NCBI GenBank assembly: GCA_017635465.1
Contig: JAGBLL010000070.1
Location: 1-34,278, forward strand
Length of the DNA stretch: 34,278 bases
Reading direction: 5' to 3'
Origin: Bacilli bacterium
GTDB lineage: Bacteria > Bacillota_I > Bacilli_A > RFN20 > CAG-826
Below the pieces are notes generated by a model that saw only the letters and a program-made list of their open reading frames with translations, was not told the origin of the DNA and ran no database searches. Position numbers and translations under genes: made by a program. Positions 15,009-24,476 of this stretch are shown here, one piece after another; positions within the stretch are counted from its first letter, which is position 1, and the number at the start of each line of letters is the position of its first letter.

Positions 15009-15749
15009 ATGAAATTAGCGAATTATTTAAAAGAAATTGAACAATTCTTAAAGAATTATTTGGAGGAGACACACTGCGATACTTATATCTTAGGTATATC
15101 TGGTGGTGTTGATTCTTCTTTATGCGCAGCATTAGCGAAAAACGCTGTTGGTAAAGATCGTTTATTGTGTTTAATCATCCCAATTGAAAGCCAAAAAGCT
15201 GATGAAGATGACGCTAAATTATTAGCCAAAGAACTTGATTTAAATTATGTCGTTATTGACGCTAGTGAAATATTTAATAGCTACGTTAATACATATAAGA
15301 GTCTTGGTCAAGAATTTGACCGTAGCACTTTAGGAAATTTAAAAGCCCGTATTAGAATGAGTATTTTATACTCATATGCACAAAAATATCGCGGCTTAGT
15401 TATCGGTACAGATAACGCTGATGAAAGATATACTGGCTATTTTACTAAACACGGGGATGGTGCATGCGATATCTTACCAATTGCCCATTTATTAAAAGGC
15501 GAAGTGGTTGAAGCTTCTAAAATATTAGGCATTAGTGATTATCTAGCCGAAAGAGTGCCAACCGCTAGTTTATATGAAGGGCAAACTGATGAACTCGAAA
15601 TGGGTGTCACATATAAAGATTTAGATAATTACATCCTTGGTGGTAAGGTGGATGAAGTTACTGAAAAGCGCATCCAACATCTCCATAAAATAAGTGAACA
15701 CAAAAGAGTGGCCACTCCAATGCCAAAAGAGTTCAATAGAGGTGAATAA
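15009..15749 (+). CDS. nadE: Ammonia-dependent NAD synthetase
   Basis: The 246-residue enzyme amidates nicotinic acid adenine dinucleotide to NAD+ using ATP. The N-type ATP pyrophosphatase loop SGGVDS lies at residues 31-36. The family segments GNLKARIRMSILYSYAQ and GTDNADERYTGYFTKHGDGA follow. There is no glutaminase domain, so ammonia is the likely nitrogen donor. It follows obgE directly, and its stop overlaps the start of a tiny membrane protein gene (TAATG). Confidence 0.96.
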   Translation: MKLANYLKEIEQFLKNYLEETHCDTYILGISGGVDSSLCAALAKNAVGKDRLLCLIIPIESQKADEDDAKLLAKELDLNYVVIDASEIFNSYVNTYKSLGQEFDRSTLGNLKARIRMSILYSYAQKYRGLVIGTDNADERYTGYFTKHGDGACDILPIAHLLKGEVVEASKILGISDYLAERVPTASLYEGQTDELEMGVTYKDLDNYILGGKVDEVTEKRIQHLHKISEHKRVATPMPKEFNRGE

Positions 15750-15847
15750 TGAAGGTTAATAAATTAGAGACAATCATCATATCTAGTTTACTGAGTGCCT
15801 TAGCAATATTGCTTTTCCTATTTCTCTTCATTCTCACTAACTTATAA
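15749..15847 (+). CDS. Tiny single-pass membrane protein, 32 residues
   Basis: The ATG overlaps the nadE stop (TAATG), and AGAGGTGA lies a few bases upstream, a good ribosome binding site. The product is a polar start (MKVNKLE), one continuous hydrophobic helix (about residues 8-30, rich in Leu, Ile and Phe) and a stop after TNL. ruvA begins 17 bases later. The overlap, binding site and uniform hydrophobicity argue for a genuine small membrane protein. The length is too short for homology-based assignment, and the function is unknown. Confidence 0.6.
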   Translation: MKVNKLETIIISSLLSALAILLFLFLFILTNL

Positions 15848-15863
15848 ATAAGAGGTAATAAAC

Positions 15864-16415
15864 ATGATTTATTCTTTAAAAGGCAAAGTTTTAATGACTG
15901 ACGGTGATACAGTAGTGATTGACGTCCATGATGTCGGCTACCAAGTTTTAGTCAGTCATATTAGCGAATACGAAATTGGTCAAGAAGTGTTTTTATACAC
16001 TTATAACGTTATTAGAGAAGATGAACAATATTTAGTGGGCTTCTCATCTTTAGATGAAAAGAAAGTTTTCTTAGCCTTAATCAAAGTTAAAGGTTTAGGA
16101 CCAAAAACTGTTATTGGTGCATTAAGCGCAACCACAGTGGATGGTGTGAAAAACGCCATTGCCTCAAATAACGTTGCTTATTTAAAGAAATTGCCTGGCA
16201 TTGGTGCTAAAGCCGCAAGTCAGATTATCCTCGACTTAAAAGGTGAATTAACTGGTACCAAAGGTGATCCAGGTGTTTATGATGAAGTTTATGAAGCTTT
16301 AAAAGAATTAGGTTTCAAAGGTGCGGCTATTGACCGCGTACTTGCGACAATTAATGAAAAAGATGTTGCTCCAGAAGAAATCTTACGTCTTGCTCTAGCA
16401 AAATTAAGGAAATAA
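15864..16415 (+). CDS. ruvA: Holliday junction branch migration protein RuvA
   Basis: The 183-residue protein binds four-way junctions as a tetramer and loads RuvB. Domain I is an OB fold ([17 protein letters not shown]). Domain II has two helix-hairpin-helix motifs ([16 protein letters not shown] and [20 protein letters not shown]). The short C-terminal domain III that contacts RuvB covers about 135-183 ([17 protein letters not shown]). GAGGTAA lies before the ATG. ruvB starts one base after the stop. Confidence 0.98.
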   Translation: MIYSLKGKVLMTDGDTVVIDVHDVGYQVLVSHISEYEIGQEVFLYTYNVIREDEQYLVGFSSLDEKKVFLALIKVKGLGPKTVIGALSATTVDGVKNAIASNNVAYLKKLPGIGAKAASQIILDLKGELTGTKGDPGVYDEVYEALKELGFKGAAIDRVLATINEKDVAPEEILRLALAKLRK

Positions 16416-16416
16416 T

Positions 16417-17427
16417 ATGTCAAGATTATTAGATGCTAATCGTAACAATAATGAAACTCAAGAAGAATTAAGTCTAAGACCACAGACATTAAATGAATAT
16501 ATTGGTCAAAAAGATTTAAAAGCTAATCTTCAAGTTTTTATTGGTGCCGCTCTTCATAGAGATGAACCATTAGACCATATCCTTTTATATGGCCCTCCAG
16601 GATTAGGTAAAACAACATTAGCCTATGTCATCGCTAATGAAATGCACGCTAATATCCATTTTGTTAATGGTCCTGCTTTAGAAAAACCAGGTGATTTAGG
16701 AGCAATATTAAGTAATTTAAATAAAGATGGTGGCGATATAATTTTTATTGATGAAATTCATAGATTACCTAGAATTGTTGAAGAAACTCTTTATAACGCC
16801 ATGGAAGATTTTAAATTTTCAGTTGTTATAAATAGAGATACAAGCGCAAGAACTTTAACTATAGATTTACCGCCATTTACCTTAATTGGCGCAACCACCC
16901 GAGCGGGTAATTTAAGCGCCCCTCTTAGAAGTAGATTTGGTATCTCAGAAAAACTCAATTTCTACGACATTGATGAATGCGTCAAAATCGTTAAAAGAAC
17001 CGCAAAAGTATTCAATACAACTATTGAAGATGCTGCCGCTTTAGAAATTGCTAAACGCTCACGTGGCACCCCGCGTATCGCTAATAGATTATTTAGACGT
17101 GTTCGTGACTTTGCTAATTATGCAGGTCAAGACCATATTACTGTAAATGACGCTCTTCAAGCCTTAAAAGCACTTAAAGTTGATGAACTAGGCTTAGATG
17201 ATGTTGACATTAGATATTTAAAAACAATTATTGAAAGATTTAAGGGAGGACCGGTTGGACTAGATACTTTAGCTAGTGCTATCGGTGAAGAAATTGATAA
17301 TTTAGAAGATGTTTACGAACCTTATTTACTACAAATCGGCATGATTGATCGAACTGCTAGAGGTAGAGTGGCAACTGATAAAGCCTATAAACATCTTAAG
17401 ATTAATTATCAAGAAAAATTATTTTAA
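16417..17427 (+). CDS. ruvB: Holliday junction branch migration helicase RuvB
   Basis: The 336-residue AAA+ motor drives branch migration with Ruv[13 protein letters not shown] opens the conserved region. Walker [10 protein letters not shown] has Lys65, and Walker [10 protein letters not shown] has D112-E113. The sensor segment [18 protein letters not shown] and the C-terminal winged-helix domain ([28 protein letters not shown]) are complete. No ruvC is nearby, as in other Bacillota, which use RecU. A terminator follows. Confidence 0.99.
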   Translation: MSRLLDANRNNNETQEELSLRPQTLNEYIGQKDLKANLQVFIGAALHRDEPLDHILLYGPPGLGKTTLAYVIANEMHANIHFVNGPALEKPGDLGAILSNLNKDGGDIIFIDEIHRLPRIVEETLYNAMEDFKFSVVINRDTSARTLTIDLPPFTLIGATTRAGNLSAPLRSRFGISEKLNFYDIDECVKIVKRTAKVFNTTIEDAAALEIAKRSRGTPRIANRLFRRVRDFANYAGQDHITVNDALQALKALKVDELGLDDVDIRYLKTIIERFKGGPVGLDTLASAIGEEIDNLEDVYEPYLLQIGMIDRTARGRVATDKAYKHLKINYQEKLF

Positions 17428-17456
17428 TAATTTTACCTATTAGACTAACCACTAAT

Positions 17457-17488
17457 GAACAAGATTTAAATTCTTGTTCTTTTATTTT
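17457..17488 (+). terminator. Rho-independent terminator after ruvB
   Basis: GAACAAGA and TCTTGTTC form a perfect eight-pair stem around TTTAAAT, followed by TTTTATTTT. Confidence 0.85.
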
Positions 17489-17510
17489 GGAATAATCGGA
17501 GATAAAAATA

Positions 17511-17539
17511 TTGAATTACTTATGTAATTAGAGTATAGT
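17511..17539 (+). promoter_or_regulatory. Promoter of secDF
   Basis: TTGAAT (17511-17516), a 17-base spacer and TATAGT (17534-17539). The leader of about 50 bases contains a small hairpin, TCGCT-TGCG-AGCGA (17551-17564), before a strong AGGAGGAG at 17582-17589. Confidence 0.65.
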
Positions 17540-17594
17540 ATTGAATGACGTCGCTTGCGAGCGAATGCATACACACGTATTAGGAGGAGAAAAT

Positions 17595-20294
17595 ATGCGT
17601 AGATTATGGTCACACATTGTCATTGCGGCTACTTCGCTATTGATGGTTGGGGCAACATTTGCCACCGTAGTTACAAATATTAATAGTAATATCGAATTTG
17701 AGAAAGGTCGTGAACTCGTTTTCCGCGTTTCCAATAAAGACGCTGATGGTAACGTTGATAAAGATTATGTCTTTACTGATAATACCGCCGTTAATGAAAC
17801 CGCGAAAATCATGGAAAAGAGATTAGCCAATGCTAACGTTTCCCGTTATCAAGTTGAAACCCAAGGTTATGACACCATTAAAGTTTCATTTGTGCAAGAT
17901 ACCGACCAACAATATGAAATTATTCAAAATTATCTTTCTTTCAACGCTACTTTAGCCATTTCTAACTCTAAAGATACCTTAGCGTTATCAAACGAATTCC
18001 TTGATTCTAAGAAAGATGCTTATATGGAAACTTCTGAAGGCTATCCAGCCATCATTATTCCAATCAATAAAGATAACGAATTATTCCAAGCTGTCTATAC
18101 AGAAGCTAAGGAAATGAGTGATAACAACACTGGTGAAGTCAAAGAAGAAAAAGAAGCAGCGGAAGGTGAAGAACCAGAAACAGTCAATCATGCTTACTTA
18201 TATCTCTGGTATGACTACATCCAAGATTATTATTCATACAGCAAAATCGATCAAAATTCTCCTGATACATACGATGCGACAATCGCTAGCAAGGTCTTAA
18301 TGACATTTGATGCTGCTAATCCATTCTCCGATGAAGATCAAACAGCATTAAGAGCTTACGTCAATCCAACAAATAGCGATGATGAAGAAGTCACCGCTGA
18401 AAATTTAAGAAAGGCTTATGAAAACGCCCGTTACTACGTTAACTTACTTAACGCTGGTAAAATGGACTACCACGTTGAATTCTTATTCTCTCAAAGAGCG
18501 GAATTCCTCGTTGAAAGCTTAGTTTCCTTAGATACACATGAAACAATTGCTTGGAGCAGAACATTTGTTGCAACATTATGCGCAATTGCCGTCATTAGTT
18601 TATTACTCATCTATTTCTATAGATTAGGTGCTAGTAGTGTGGCAGTCACATCAATTGTTTCCACATTCCTTGGCTTATTATTTGTCGTCCTTTTAGGCGC
18701 TGAATATAACATTGCTGGCTTAGTCGGTTTAGTGGCCTTAGGCTTAACAAGTGTCATCTCTGGCATTGTCTATTTAAATAAATTTAAAGAAGAATGCTAT
18801 CGTGGTAGAACTCTTAAGAAAGCTAATTCTGAAGCCGCTAAAAAAGCATTATTGCCAACTGTCGACTTACATGTCGTTTTAGTGGCGATGGGTGTTGCCT
18901 GCTACTTATTAGGTGGTGTCATCATGAAATCATTCGCTGTTGTCACTATCTTAGGTGGCATTGCTTCCTTATTATTAAACCTTCTTGGTTTACGTGGCTT
19001 AATGTGGTTAGTGACAAACGAACAAGGCTTAACAGGCCGCTACGACTTATTTGATGTCGCTGAAGATCAAGTCGCTGATCCTTTAAAAGTCGTTGATGAA
19101 AACGAAGAAAACGCTGCTCCAAAGCAAGTTCACGAAAAGAACTTCACAAAGCATAAAAAAGCTGTTGGTATTACCGCCATTGTCTTATTTGTTGCCAGCG
19201 TTGCCACATTAGTGACATTCGGTATTGTCAATAAGGGTAGTGTTTACCAATCCACAAATCCAAATGGCAATAGCCAAGTCTATTTAGAATATACTTCTGA
19301 AATCGCTAATAACACCGCTTTAAAAGCCGATGTTAAAGATAAAATTGATAACATTCTTGCCTATTCTTCATTAAAAGATCAAAAATTAAGCGATATTGTC
19401 GAAGTGGAAACATATGATTATGTGACCAAATACGATAGCACTAAATCCGGCACAAGAACTGTTTATTATGCTTATTACCGTTTATCTTTCAATCAATATT
19501 TAAAAGGCACAGAAGTCATTAAATATAACGACACAGAAAGAAATATTTCTTTCGAAACTCCAGTTAGTGATTTCTTCACCGTTGATGAATTAGATAGCGT
19601 TTCCGGTGCCGCTTTATCTCTTCCAGCATCTCTTAAAGTCTCTTTAAAAGATAGCGTGAGAATTAATGCTGACCAACCACAATTCGTTAAACTTGCTTTA
19701 GCAACAGCAGTGGGTATCGCTATCAGTGCTTTATATCTCTTATTACGTTATCGTTTAAGCCGTGGCTTAGCCTCATTGATCATTCCAGTGGCTGTTACTG
19801 GTATTACCGCTGGTTTATTCTCAGCCTTACATTTCTTACCAGTCACTTCTTATGTCAGTGTGGCCTTACCATTCGTCGCTATCTTCTCATTAGCAATCGC
19901 CATTATCTTTATGAATAAAGAAAGAGAAATGGTCTTAGATGATAGAACTAGAGACAATTCTGTTGAAGCAAGAAATGCTTTAATGGTCAAAGCCACATCA
20001 TTAGCCAGTACACCAATTACTATTTCCTTCATCATGGCGTTATATCTTGGTGTTAACTTCTTTGGTTTCTTCTATACCTCAGTCAGTTACATCTTCTTAG
20101 CCATCACAATAGGTGTTTGCTTCGCAATTGGCTTAACCCTTGTCTGCTATGGTCCATTAGCTCAAGTCTTCTATAAAGCCTTCTCTGGTATTAAAGTGTT
20201 CAAGCCAAGAGAAAAGAAAAAGAAAGCACGCCCAGTTCGCGTTAAGAAATCAGCCGAACCTGAAGAAGCAATCTTTATTGGTATTAACGATTAA
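17595..20294 (+). CDS. secDF: Divergent fused protein-export component SecDF
   Basis: The ATG at 17595 follows AGGAGGAG and gives 899 residues; an in-frame ATG at 17541 lies too close to the -10 and has no ribosome binding site. SecDF assists Sec translocation from the outer face of the membrane. The SecD half has TM1 (about 7-27), a P1 domain (EFEKGRELVFRVS; IMEKRLANANVSRYQV and QGYDTIKVSF, matching SecD) and five more helices (about 323-475). The SecF half repeats this from about 530. Both intramembrane motifs that carry the conserved Asp/Asn (normally VDANV and NDTIVVFDR) are replaced by hydrophobic residues (TSVISGIVYLNK from 385, and SLAIAIIFMNKERE). The position between ruvB and recJ supports the call. 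At 899 residues it is longer than Bacillus SecDF (about 740). Confidence 0.88.
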   Translation: MRRLWSHIVIAATSLLMVGATFATVVTNINSNIEFEKGRELVFRVSNKDADGNVDKDYVFTDNTAVNETAKIMEKRLANANVSRYQVETQGYDTIKVSFVQDTDQQYEIIQNYLSFNATLAISNSKDTLALSNEFLDSKKDAYMETSEGYPAIIIPINKDNELFQAVYTEAKEMSDNNTGEVKEEKEAAEGEEPETVNHAYLYLWYDYIQDYYSYSKIDQNSPDTYDATIASKVLMTFDAANPFSDEDQTALRAYVNPTNSDDEEVTAENLRKAYENARYYVNLLNAGKMDYHVEFLFSQRAEFLVESLVSLDTHETIAWSRTFVATLCAIAVISLLLIYFYRLGASSVAVTSIVSTFLGLLFVVLLGAEYNIAGLVGLVALGLTSVISGIVYLNKFKEECYRGRTLKKANSEAAKKALLPTVDLHVVLVAMGVACYLLGGVIMKSFAVVTILGGIASLLLNLLGLRGLMWLVTNEQGLTGRYDLFDVAEDQVADPLKVVDENEENAAPKQVHEKNFTKHKKAVGITAIVLFVASVATLVTFGIVNKGSVYQSTNPNGNSQVYLEYTSEIANNTALKADVKDKIDNILAYSSLKDQKLSDIVEVETYDYVTKYDSTKSGTRTVYYAYYRLSFNQYLKGTEVIKYNDTERNISFETPVSDFFTVDELDSVSGAALSLPASLKVSLKDSVRINADQPQFVKLALATAVGIAISALYLLLRYRLSRGLASLIIPVAVTGITAGLFSALHFLPVTSYVSVALPFVAIFSLAIAIIFMNKEREMVLDDRTRDNSVEARNALMVKATSLASTPITISFIMALYLGVNFFGFFYTSVSYIFLAITIGVCFAIGLTLVCYGPLAQVFYKAFSGIKVFKPREKKKKARPVRVKKSAEPEEAIFIGIND

Positions 20295-20299
20295 TTTAT

Positions 20300-20329
20300 A
20301 AGGCTGCCCAAAAAGCGGCCTTTATTTTA
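20300..20329 (+). terminator. Rho-independent terminator after secDF
   Basis: AAGGCTGC pairs with GCGGCCTT (one T-G pair) around CCAAAAA, followed by TTATTTTAT. It ends only eight bases before the recJ ATG. Confidence 0.8.
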
Positions 20330-20336
20330 TAAAATT

Positions 20337-21902
20337 ATGGAATCTTTATTAAATAGACTATTAAATTACTATCAAATTGATGAAAATGACTATCAAAAAA
20401 TCATCGCTCCAGTCGATGAGACTAATTTTGCCGCTGGCCATCAATTTAAAGATATTGATAAATGCGTTGAATTAGTCAAAACCGCGATGAAAGAAAATAA
20501 AAAGATCTTCATATATGGGGATTATGACTGTGATGGCATTATGTCGATATCGATTTTAGTGAAGATGTTTAGCTATTTTAATTATCCAGTTGCTTACCAT
20601 GTTCCTAATAGATATTTAGATGGTTATGGTTTAACCGTTAAAAGAGCTGAAGAAATAGTGGAAAATGGCTATGAATTATTAATTACAGTTGATAATGGTG
20701 TCACCGCTTTTGACGGCATTAAATACGCTAAAGAGCATGGCTTACAAGTTTTAATATTTGATCACCATCAAACTGACGATGTTTTACCTGAAGCTGATTA
20801 TATCCTTCATCCAGTTGTTTCTAATTTTGGTGAAGTGGCAACTAGTGCAGGTTTTGTAACGTTTATGTTTGCTAAAGAATGTTTAGGTAGATTTGATCAA
20901 TATCTTGCCACTTTAGCGGCCATTTCTGTCGTTAGTGATATGATGCCGCTTAGAAGTTATAACCGTAATTTATTACGCGTGGTCATCGCTAAATATAAAG
21001 AAAATTCTTTCTTTAATATTGACTTATTAAGAGAAAAAGAACCATTTAACGAAGTGGCGATTGGTATGAAAATCGCTCCAAAAGTTAACGCTGTTGGTCG
21101 TTTAGTGGAAGATGATAATTTATTATCTAAAACAGTATTATTCTTCACTAGTGATGATAAACAATTACTTTTAAACTACAACGAATGGATAAATGAAATA
21201 AATAACGAAAGAAAAGATATCACTAAAACCGCTGTGGAACATAGTAAAGAAATCGATACTAGTACACCAGCCATTATGACTGTTATTGATGAAAAAGAAG
21301 GTATTATCGGTTTAATCGCTAATTATTTTGCTAAAAAATATCATAAACCAACAATTATCTTCGCTCTTGATAGCACTGGTGAAGTTTATAAAGGCTCATG
21401 CCGCGCTCCAAAAGGATTTAATGTCGTTGATGCTTTTAATACATTAGATAAATATTTATTGACCGCTGGAGGACACGCTTCCGCTGGTGGTTGCTCTGTT
21501 AGTAAAGAATATTTTGAAGAATTTAAAAAAGCCTTTAATGACTTAGCGGCCTCTACTCCAATTATTGAAGAAGAGGAAGAATCAATCGATTTATATATTA
21601 ATGAAATCAACCGTGAAAATTACGAATTAGTGGAATCATTTTCTCCTTTTGGAGAAACATGGCAGTCCCCACGTTTCAAATTATCACATATTAGAACGCA
21701 GTCATTGTTATATTCAAGAGACTCACAGCATATCCTAACAAGCATTGGCAATAATGCACGTTTGACTGGTTTTTATTTCCCAAAAGAAAAGGTCAGTGAA
21801 AACCAATTTGTTGATATGATTGGTACACTCCGTTTATCGACATATTATAACAATGTAACTGTCGAATTTTTAATTAGTGAGATATTAGGAAGCACAAAAT
21901 AG
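20337..21902 (+). CDS. recJ: Single-stranded-DNA exonuclease RecJ (DHH family)
   Basis: This 521-residue 5'-3' exonuclease is used in recombination and mismatch repair. The DHH domain shows IYGDYDCDGIMS, ITVDNGV and FDHHQT (D142-H143-H144), and the DHHA1 region shows GGHASAGGCSV. A C-terminal OB-like part follows. It is shorter than E. coli (577) and Bacillus (about 786) RecJ, so the extra C-terminal domain of Bacillus is absent. No ribosome binding site precedes the ATG, and a terminator ends eight bases before it. TATAAA at 20328-20333 could drive a transcript with almost no leader. recJ before relA is the conserved Bacilli order. Confidence 0.93.
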   Translation: MESLLNRLLNYYQIDENDYQKIIAPVDETNFAAGHQFKDIDKCVELVKTAMKENKKIFIYGDYDCDGIMSISILVKMFSYFNYPVAYHVPNRYLDGYGLTVKRAEEIVENGYELLITVDNGVTAFDGIKYAKEHGLQVLIFDHHQTDDVLPEADYILHPVVSNFGEVATSAGFVTFMFAKECLGRFDQYLATLAAISVVSDMMPLRSYNRNLLRVVIAKYKENSFFNIDLLREKEPFNEVAIGMKIAPKVNAVGRLVEDDNLLSKTVLFFTSDDKQLLLNYNEWINEINNERKDITKTAVEHSKEIDTSTPAIMTVIDEKEGIIGLIANYFAKKYHKPTIIFALDSTGEVYKGSCRAPKGFNVVDAFNTLDKYLLTAGGHASAGGCSVSKEYFEEFKKAFNDLAASTPIIEEEEESIDLYINEINRENYELVESFSPFGETWQSPRFKLSHIRTQSLLYSRDSQHILTSIGNNARLTGFYFPKEKVSENQFVDMIGTLRLSTYYNNVTVEFLISEILGSTK

Positions 21903-21909
21903 ATTTTTG

Positions 21910-21925
21910 TGCGATAATAGATTTA
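21910..21925 (+). promoter_or_regulatory. Extended -10 and probable leaderless start of the lipoprotein gene
   Basis: TGCGATAAT (21910-21918) is an extended -10, and the ATG at 21925 follows six bases later. There is no Shine-Dalgarno sequence and no clear -35. The geometry is the same as at rarA. Confidence 0.45.
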
Positions 21926-22602
21926 TGAAGAAGACTTTATTAGCCTTAATTCCCACCCTTTTAATGATTAGTGCTTGCGATGGCTCTAGTTTTAAGGTGG
22001 ACTTCTTAAACGGCATCTCTCATGAACCAGGTATGGAAAATCAAAGCACACCATATAGCTACGCTAGTGTGGCTTATTCATACACTGTTAATAGTTCATA
22101 TGATGTCAGTGCCCTTAATAAAGTCACATTCACTTTTAAAAATATTAATGTCTCAGATTCTGATGTCGTCAATGTTGAAACGATTAAGTCATATATTGAT
22201 TGTCCTAATCCTAATTTCACATATACCATTGGTGAAAACGTTAAACATTTCGGCACTAAAAATGATGGCTTTGCCTTTTTAGGCAATGATTATAACGATG
22301 AATATGGTCAGATTACATTTAACGTTTCTGAACAAATTAAAAATGTCACCGTTAAAGTCAAACAATATTCATATTTAAAAACTGCATTTAATGAAAATAA
22401 ATTAATCGTTGATGAAGATGTTGCGATTGGCTGTAACGACATTGGATTTATCAAAATTGATAAGCCAATATTTAACGAAGATCAAAATGAAATCATTAAC
22501 GACACTACATGCGCTTTCGCCTTTAGTGAACCCACTAATACAATCACCATTAAAGCGGGTAGAAAACGCGCTATATTAGAAGAGATTAATTTTTATTACT
22601 AA
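21925..22602 (+). CDS. Secreted lipoprotein of unknown function
   Basis: The ATG at 21925 gives 225 residues and opens with a lipoprotein signal: MKK, a hydrophobic core and the lipobox ISAC with Cys18. A GTG at 21907 would add six residues before the signal and is unlikely. The mature part is rich in aromatic, Asn, Asp and Thr residues. It has an alternating pattern suggestive of beta-sandwich structure (SALNKVTFTFKNINV, GQITFNVSEQIKNVTVKVKQ, TNTITIKAGRKRAILEEINFYY end region). No enzyme motif is visible. It is expected on the outer face of the membrane. It may be a surface binding protein, but I assign no function. Base composition matches its neighbours. Confidence 0.75.
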   Translation: MKKTLLALIPTLLMISACDGSSFKVDFLNGISHEPGMENQSTPYSYASVAYSYTVNSSYDVSALNKVTFTFKNINVSDSDVVNVETIKSYIDCPNPNFTYTIGENVKHFGTKNDGFAFLGNDYNDEYGQITFNVSEQIKNVTVKVKQYSYLKTAFNENKLIVDEDVAIGCNDIGFIKIDKPIFNEDQNEIINDTTCAFAFSEPTNTITIKAGRKRAILEEINFYY

Positions 22603-22639
22603 AATAGATAATAGAAATATTCTTAATATCGCTTTTTAG

Positions 22640-22667
22640 TTGTTTTAACATGTAAAAATGTTAAGAT
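22640..22667 (+). promoter_or_regulatory. Candidate promoter with internal palindrome before the ABC exporter genes
   Basis: TTAACAT (22645-22651) and ATGTTAA (22658-22664) form a perfect seven-base inverted repeat around GTAAAA, extended to nine pairs with one wobble. It overlaps a possible promoter (TTGTTT at 22640-22645, 16 bases, TAAGAT at 22662-22667). A palindrome in a promoter spacer is typical of a repressor site, but the promoter match is weak. Nothing else is visible in 22603-22688. Confidence 0.4.
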
Positions 22668-22688
22668 TTTACACATATAGAGGAAATT

Positions 22689-24476
22689 ATGCTCTTTGGA
22701 AAACATGTTAACCGTTATTATCTAAAATATTTATGGCTATTCATCTTCGGGATAGCCGCTTTAATCGCGGTTGATTATATCCAATTATTTATTCCTAAAT
22801 ATTTAGGTGAAGTTGTCGATATCTTACAAACTAATGGTGACACTAATCGCATATTCACATTAGGCTTTTACGTTTTAGCAGTCGCTGGTGGAATGTTTTT
22901 AGGTAGATTTTTATGGCGTGTCACTTTATTTAACGCTGCTTTCCGCATCGAAGCGGATATGCGTCATAAGATGTTTTTAAAAGCGGAAGCTCTTCCAAGA
23001 CAATATTATCACGATAATAAAGTCGGTAGTGTCATGAGCTGGTTCACTAATGACTTAGAAACAATTAGTGATTATTTTGGTTGGGGAACAGTGATGATTA
23101 TCGATTCACTTTTCCTATCAGTTATTACCGTTATTGAAATGATTAGACTTGACTTTGTCATGTCTATTATTTGCTTCTTGCCTGTCATTTTAATTATCAT
23201 TTGGGGCGCGATTACTGAAAAATATATGGCCTTAAAATGGGAACAAAGGCAGAAAGCATATGATGAATTATATGATTTCTCGCAAGAGAATTTCACTGGT
23301 ATTCGTGTCATTAAAGCGTTTGTCAAAGAGACAAAAGAAATACATGCATTCGCAAAAGTAGCGAAGAAAAACGCTGATGTTAATGTCTCATTTGCCAGAT
23401 TATCAGTCATCTTTGATGTCGTTATTGAAATTATTATTGCGACTATGCTCGCTATTGTTTTGATATTTGGTGGTTGGTTTGTCTATTTATTTAACCATGA
23501 TCAAACATTTATCTTCTTTGGTTATGAAGAAAAAATTACCGCCTCCAAATTAGTGGAATTTATTGGCTATATGGATATTTTGATTTGGCCAATGATTGCT
23601 TTAGGACAAGTTGTACCAATGCGCTCAAGAAGCAAAGCTTCTCTAAAGAGAATATCTGCTTTCTTAGATAGCGAAATCACTGTTCATAGCCCTAAAAACG
23701 CGATTAAATTAGATGAAGTTAAAGGCAATATCTCATATCGTAATTTCAATTTTAAATATCCAACATACGAGGCAATTAATTTAAAGAATATCAACCTTGA
23801 TATCAAAGCGGGTGAATCTGTTGGTGTTGTTGGTAAAATCGGCAGTGGCAAGACAACATTAGTTAACGTCTTATTAATGCTCTATAACGTTGAACCAGAT
23901 ACTTTATTTATCGACGGGCATGACATCATGTCTTTAGATATTGATTCATTAAGAGATCATATCGCTTATGTCCCTCAAGATAATTTCCTTTTCTCTGATT
24001 CTATCGAACATAATATTAATTTCGGTTTAGAAAATGGTACTGAAGAAACAGCGAGAATGGGGGCAATATTTGCTGGTGTTGATGATGATGTTAGATGCTT
24101 TAATAAAGGCTATCAAACGATATCTGGAGAAAGAGGCGTAACTCTTTCTGGTGGTCAAAAGCAACGAATATCAATTGCTAGAGCCTATGTAAGAAACGCT
24201 CCTATTTTGATTTTAGATGACTCCGTCAGTGCGGTTGACACTAAAACAGAAGAAACAATTTTACGCAATATCACTAACGAAAGAAAAGGTAAGACCACTT
24301 TAGTGGTGGCCTCTCGTATATCAACAGTTAATCATTTAGATAAGATTATCGTTTTAAACGATGGTGAAGTCGAAGCTTTTGATTCGCCTAAAAACTTATT
24401 AAAGATTTCTCCAACTTATCAAAAGATGGTTAAACTTCAAGAACTTGAAAGTGAAGTGGAAGGAGGTAAAAAGTAA
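22689..24476 (+). CDS. ABC exporter half-transporter with degenerate ATP site (subunit 1)
   Basis: The 595-residue protein has an N-terminal six-helix exporter domain (about 1-310) and a nucleotide-binding domain (about 345-595). Walker A GKIGSGKTT has Lys388 and the signature LSGGQ (486-490) is intact. The catalytic Glu after Walker B is Asp511 (LILDDSVSAVD), and the switch His is Ser542 (VVASRIST). This is the pattern of the non-hydrolysing subunit of heterodimeric multidrug-type exporters such as BmrCD or TM287/288. AGAGGA precedes the ATG. The stop overlaps the start of subunit 2 (TAATG). The substrate is unknown, and there is no C39 peptidase domain. Confidence 0.92.
   Translation: MLFGKHVNRYYLKYLWLFIFGIAALIAVDYIQLFIPKYLGEVVDILQTNGDTNRIFTLGFYVLAVAGGMFLGRFLWRVTLFNAAFRIEADMRHKMFLKAEALPRQYYHDNKVGSVMSWFTNDLETISDYFGWGTVMIIDSLFLSVITVIEMIRLDFVMSIICFLPVILIIIWGAITEKYMALKWEQRQKAYDELYDFSQENFTGIRVIKAFVKETKEIHAFAKVAKKNADVNVSFARLSVIFDVVIEIIIATMLAIVLIFGGWFVYLFNHDQTFIFFGYEEKITASKLVEFIGYMDILIWPMIALGQVVPMRSRSKASLKRISAFLDSEITVHSPKNAIKLDEVKGNISYRNFNFKYPTYEAINLKNINLDIKAGESVGVVGKIGSGKTTLVNVLLMLYNVEPDTLFIDGHDIMSLDIDSLRDHIAYVPQDNFLFSDSIEHNINFGLENGTEETARMGAIFAGVDDDVRCFNKGYQTISGERGVTLSGGQKQRISIARAYVRNAPILILDDSVSAVDTKTEETILRNITNERKGKTTLVVASRISTVNHLDKIIVLNDGEVEAFDSPKNLLKISPTYQKMVKLQELESEVEGGKK

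Noticed and set aside
17541-17594. Upstream ATG extending SecDF by 18 residues
   Set aside because: It starts two bases after the -10 box and lacks a ribosome binding site; the ATG at 17595 has AGGAGGAG and places a membrane segment at the N-terminus.
21907-21924. GTG start for the lipoprotein gene
   Set aside because: It would place extra residues before a standard lipoprotein signal and overlaps the -10 box.
23072-23410. 112-residue minus-strand open frame inside the first ABC exporter gene
   Set aside because: It is a shadow of a conserved membrane-domain coding region with no ribosome binding site or recognisable motif.
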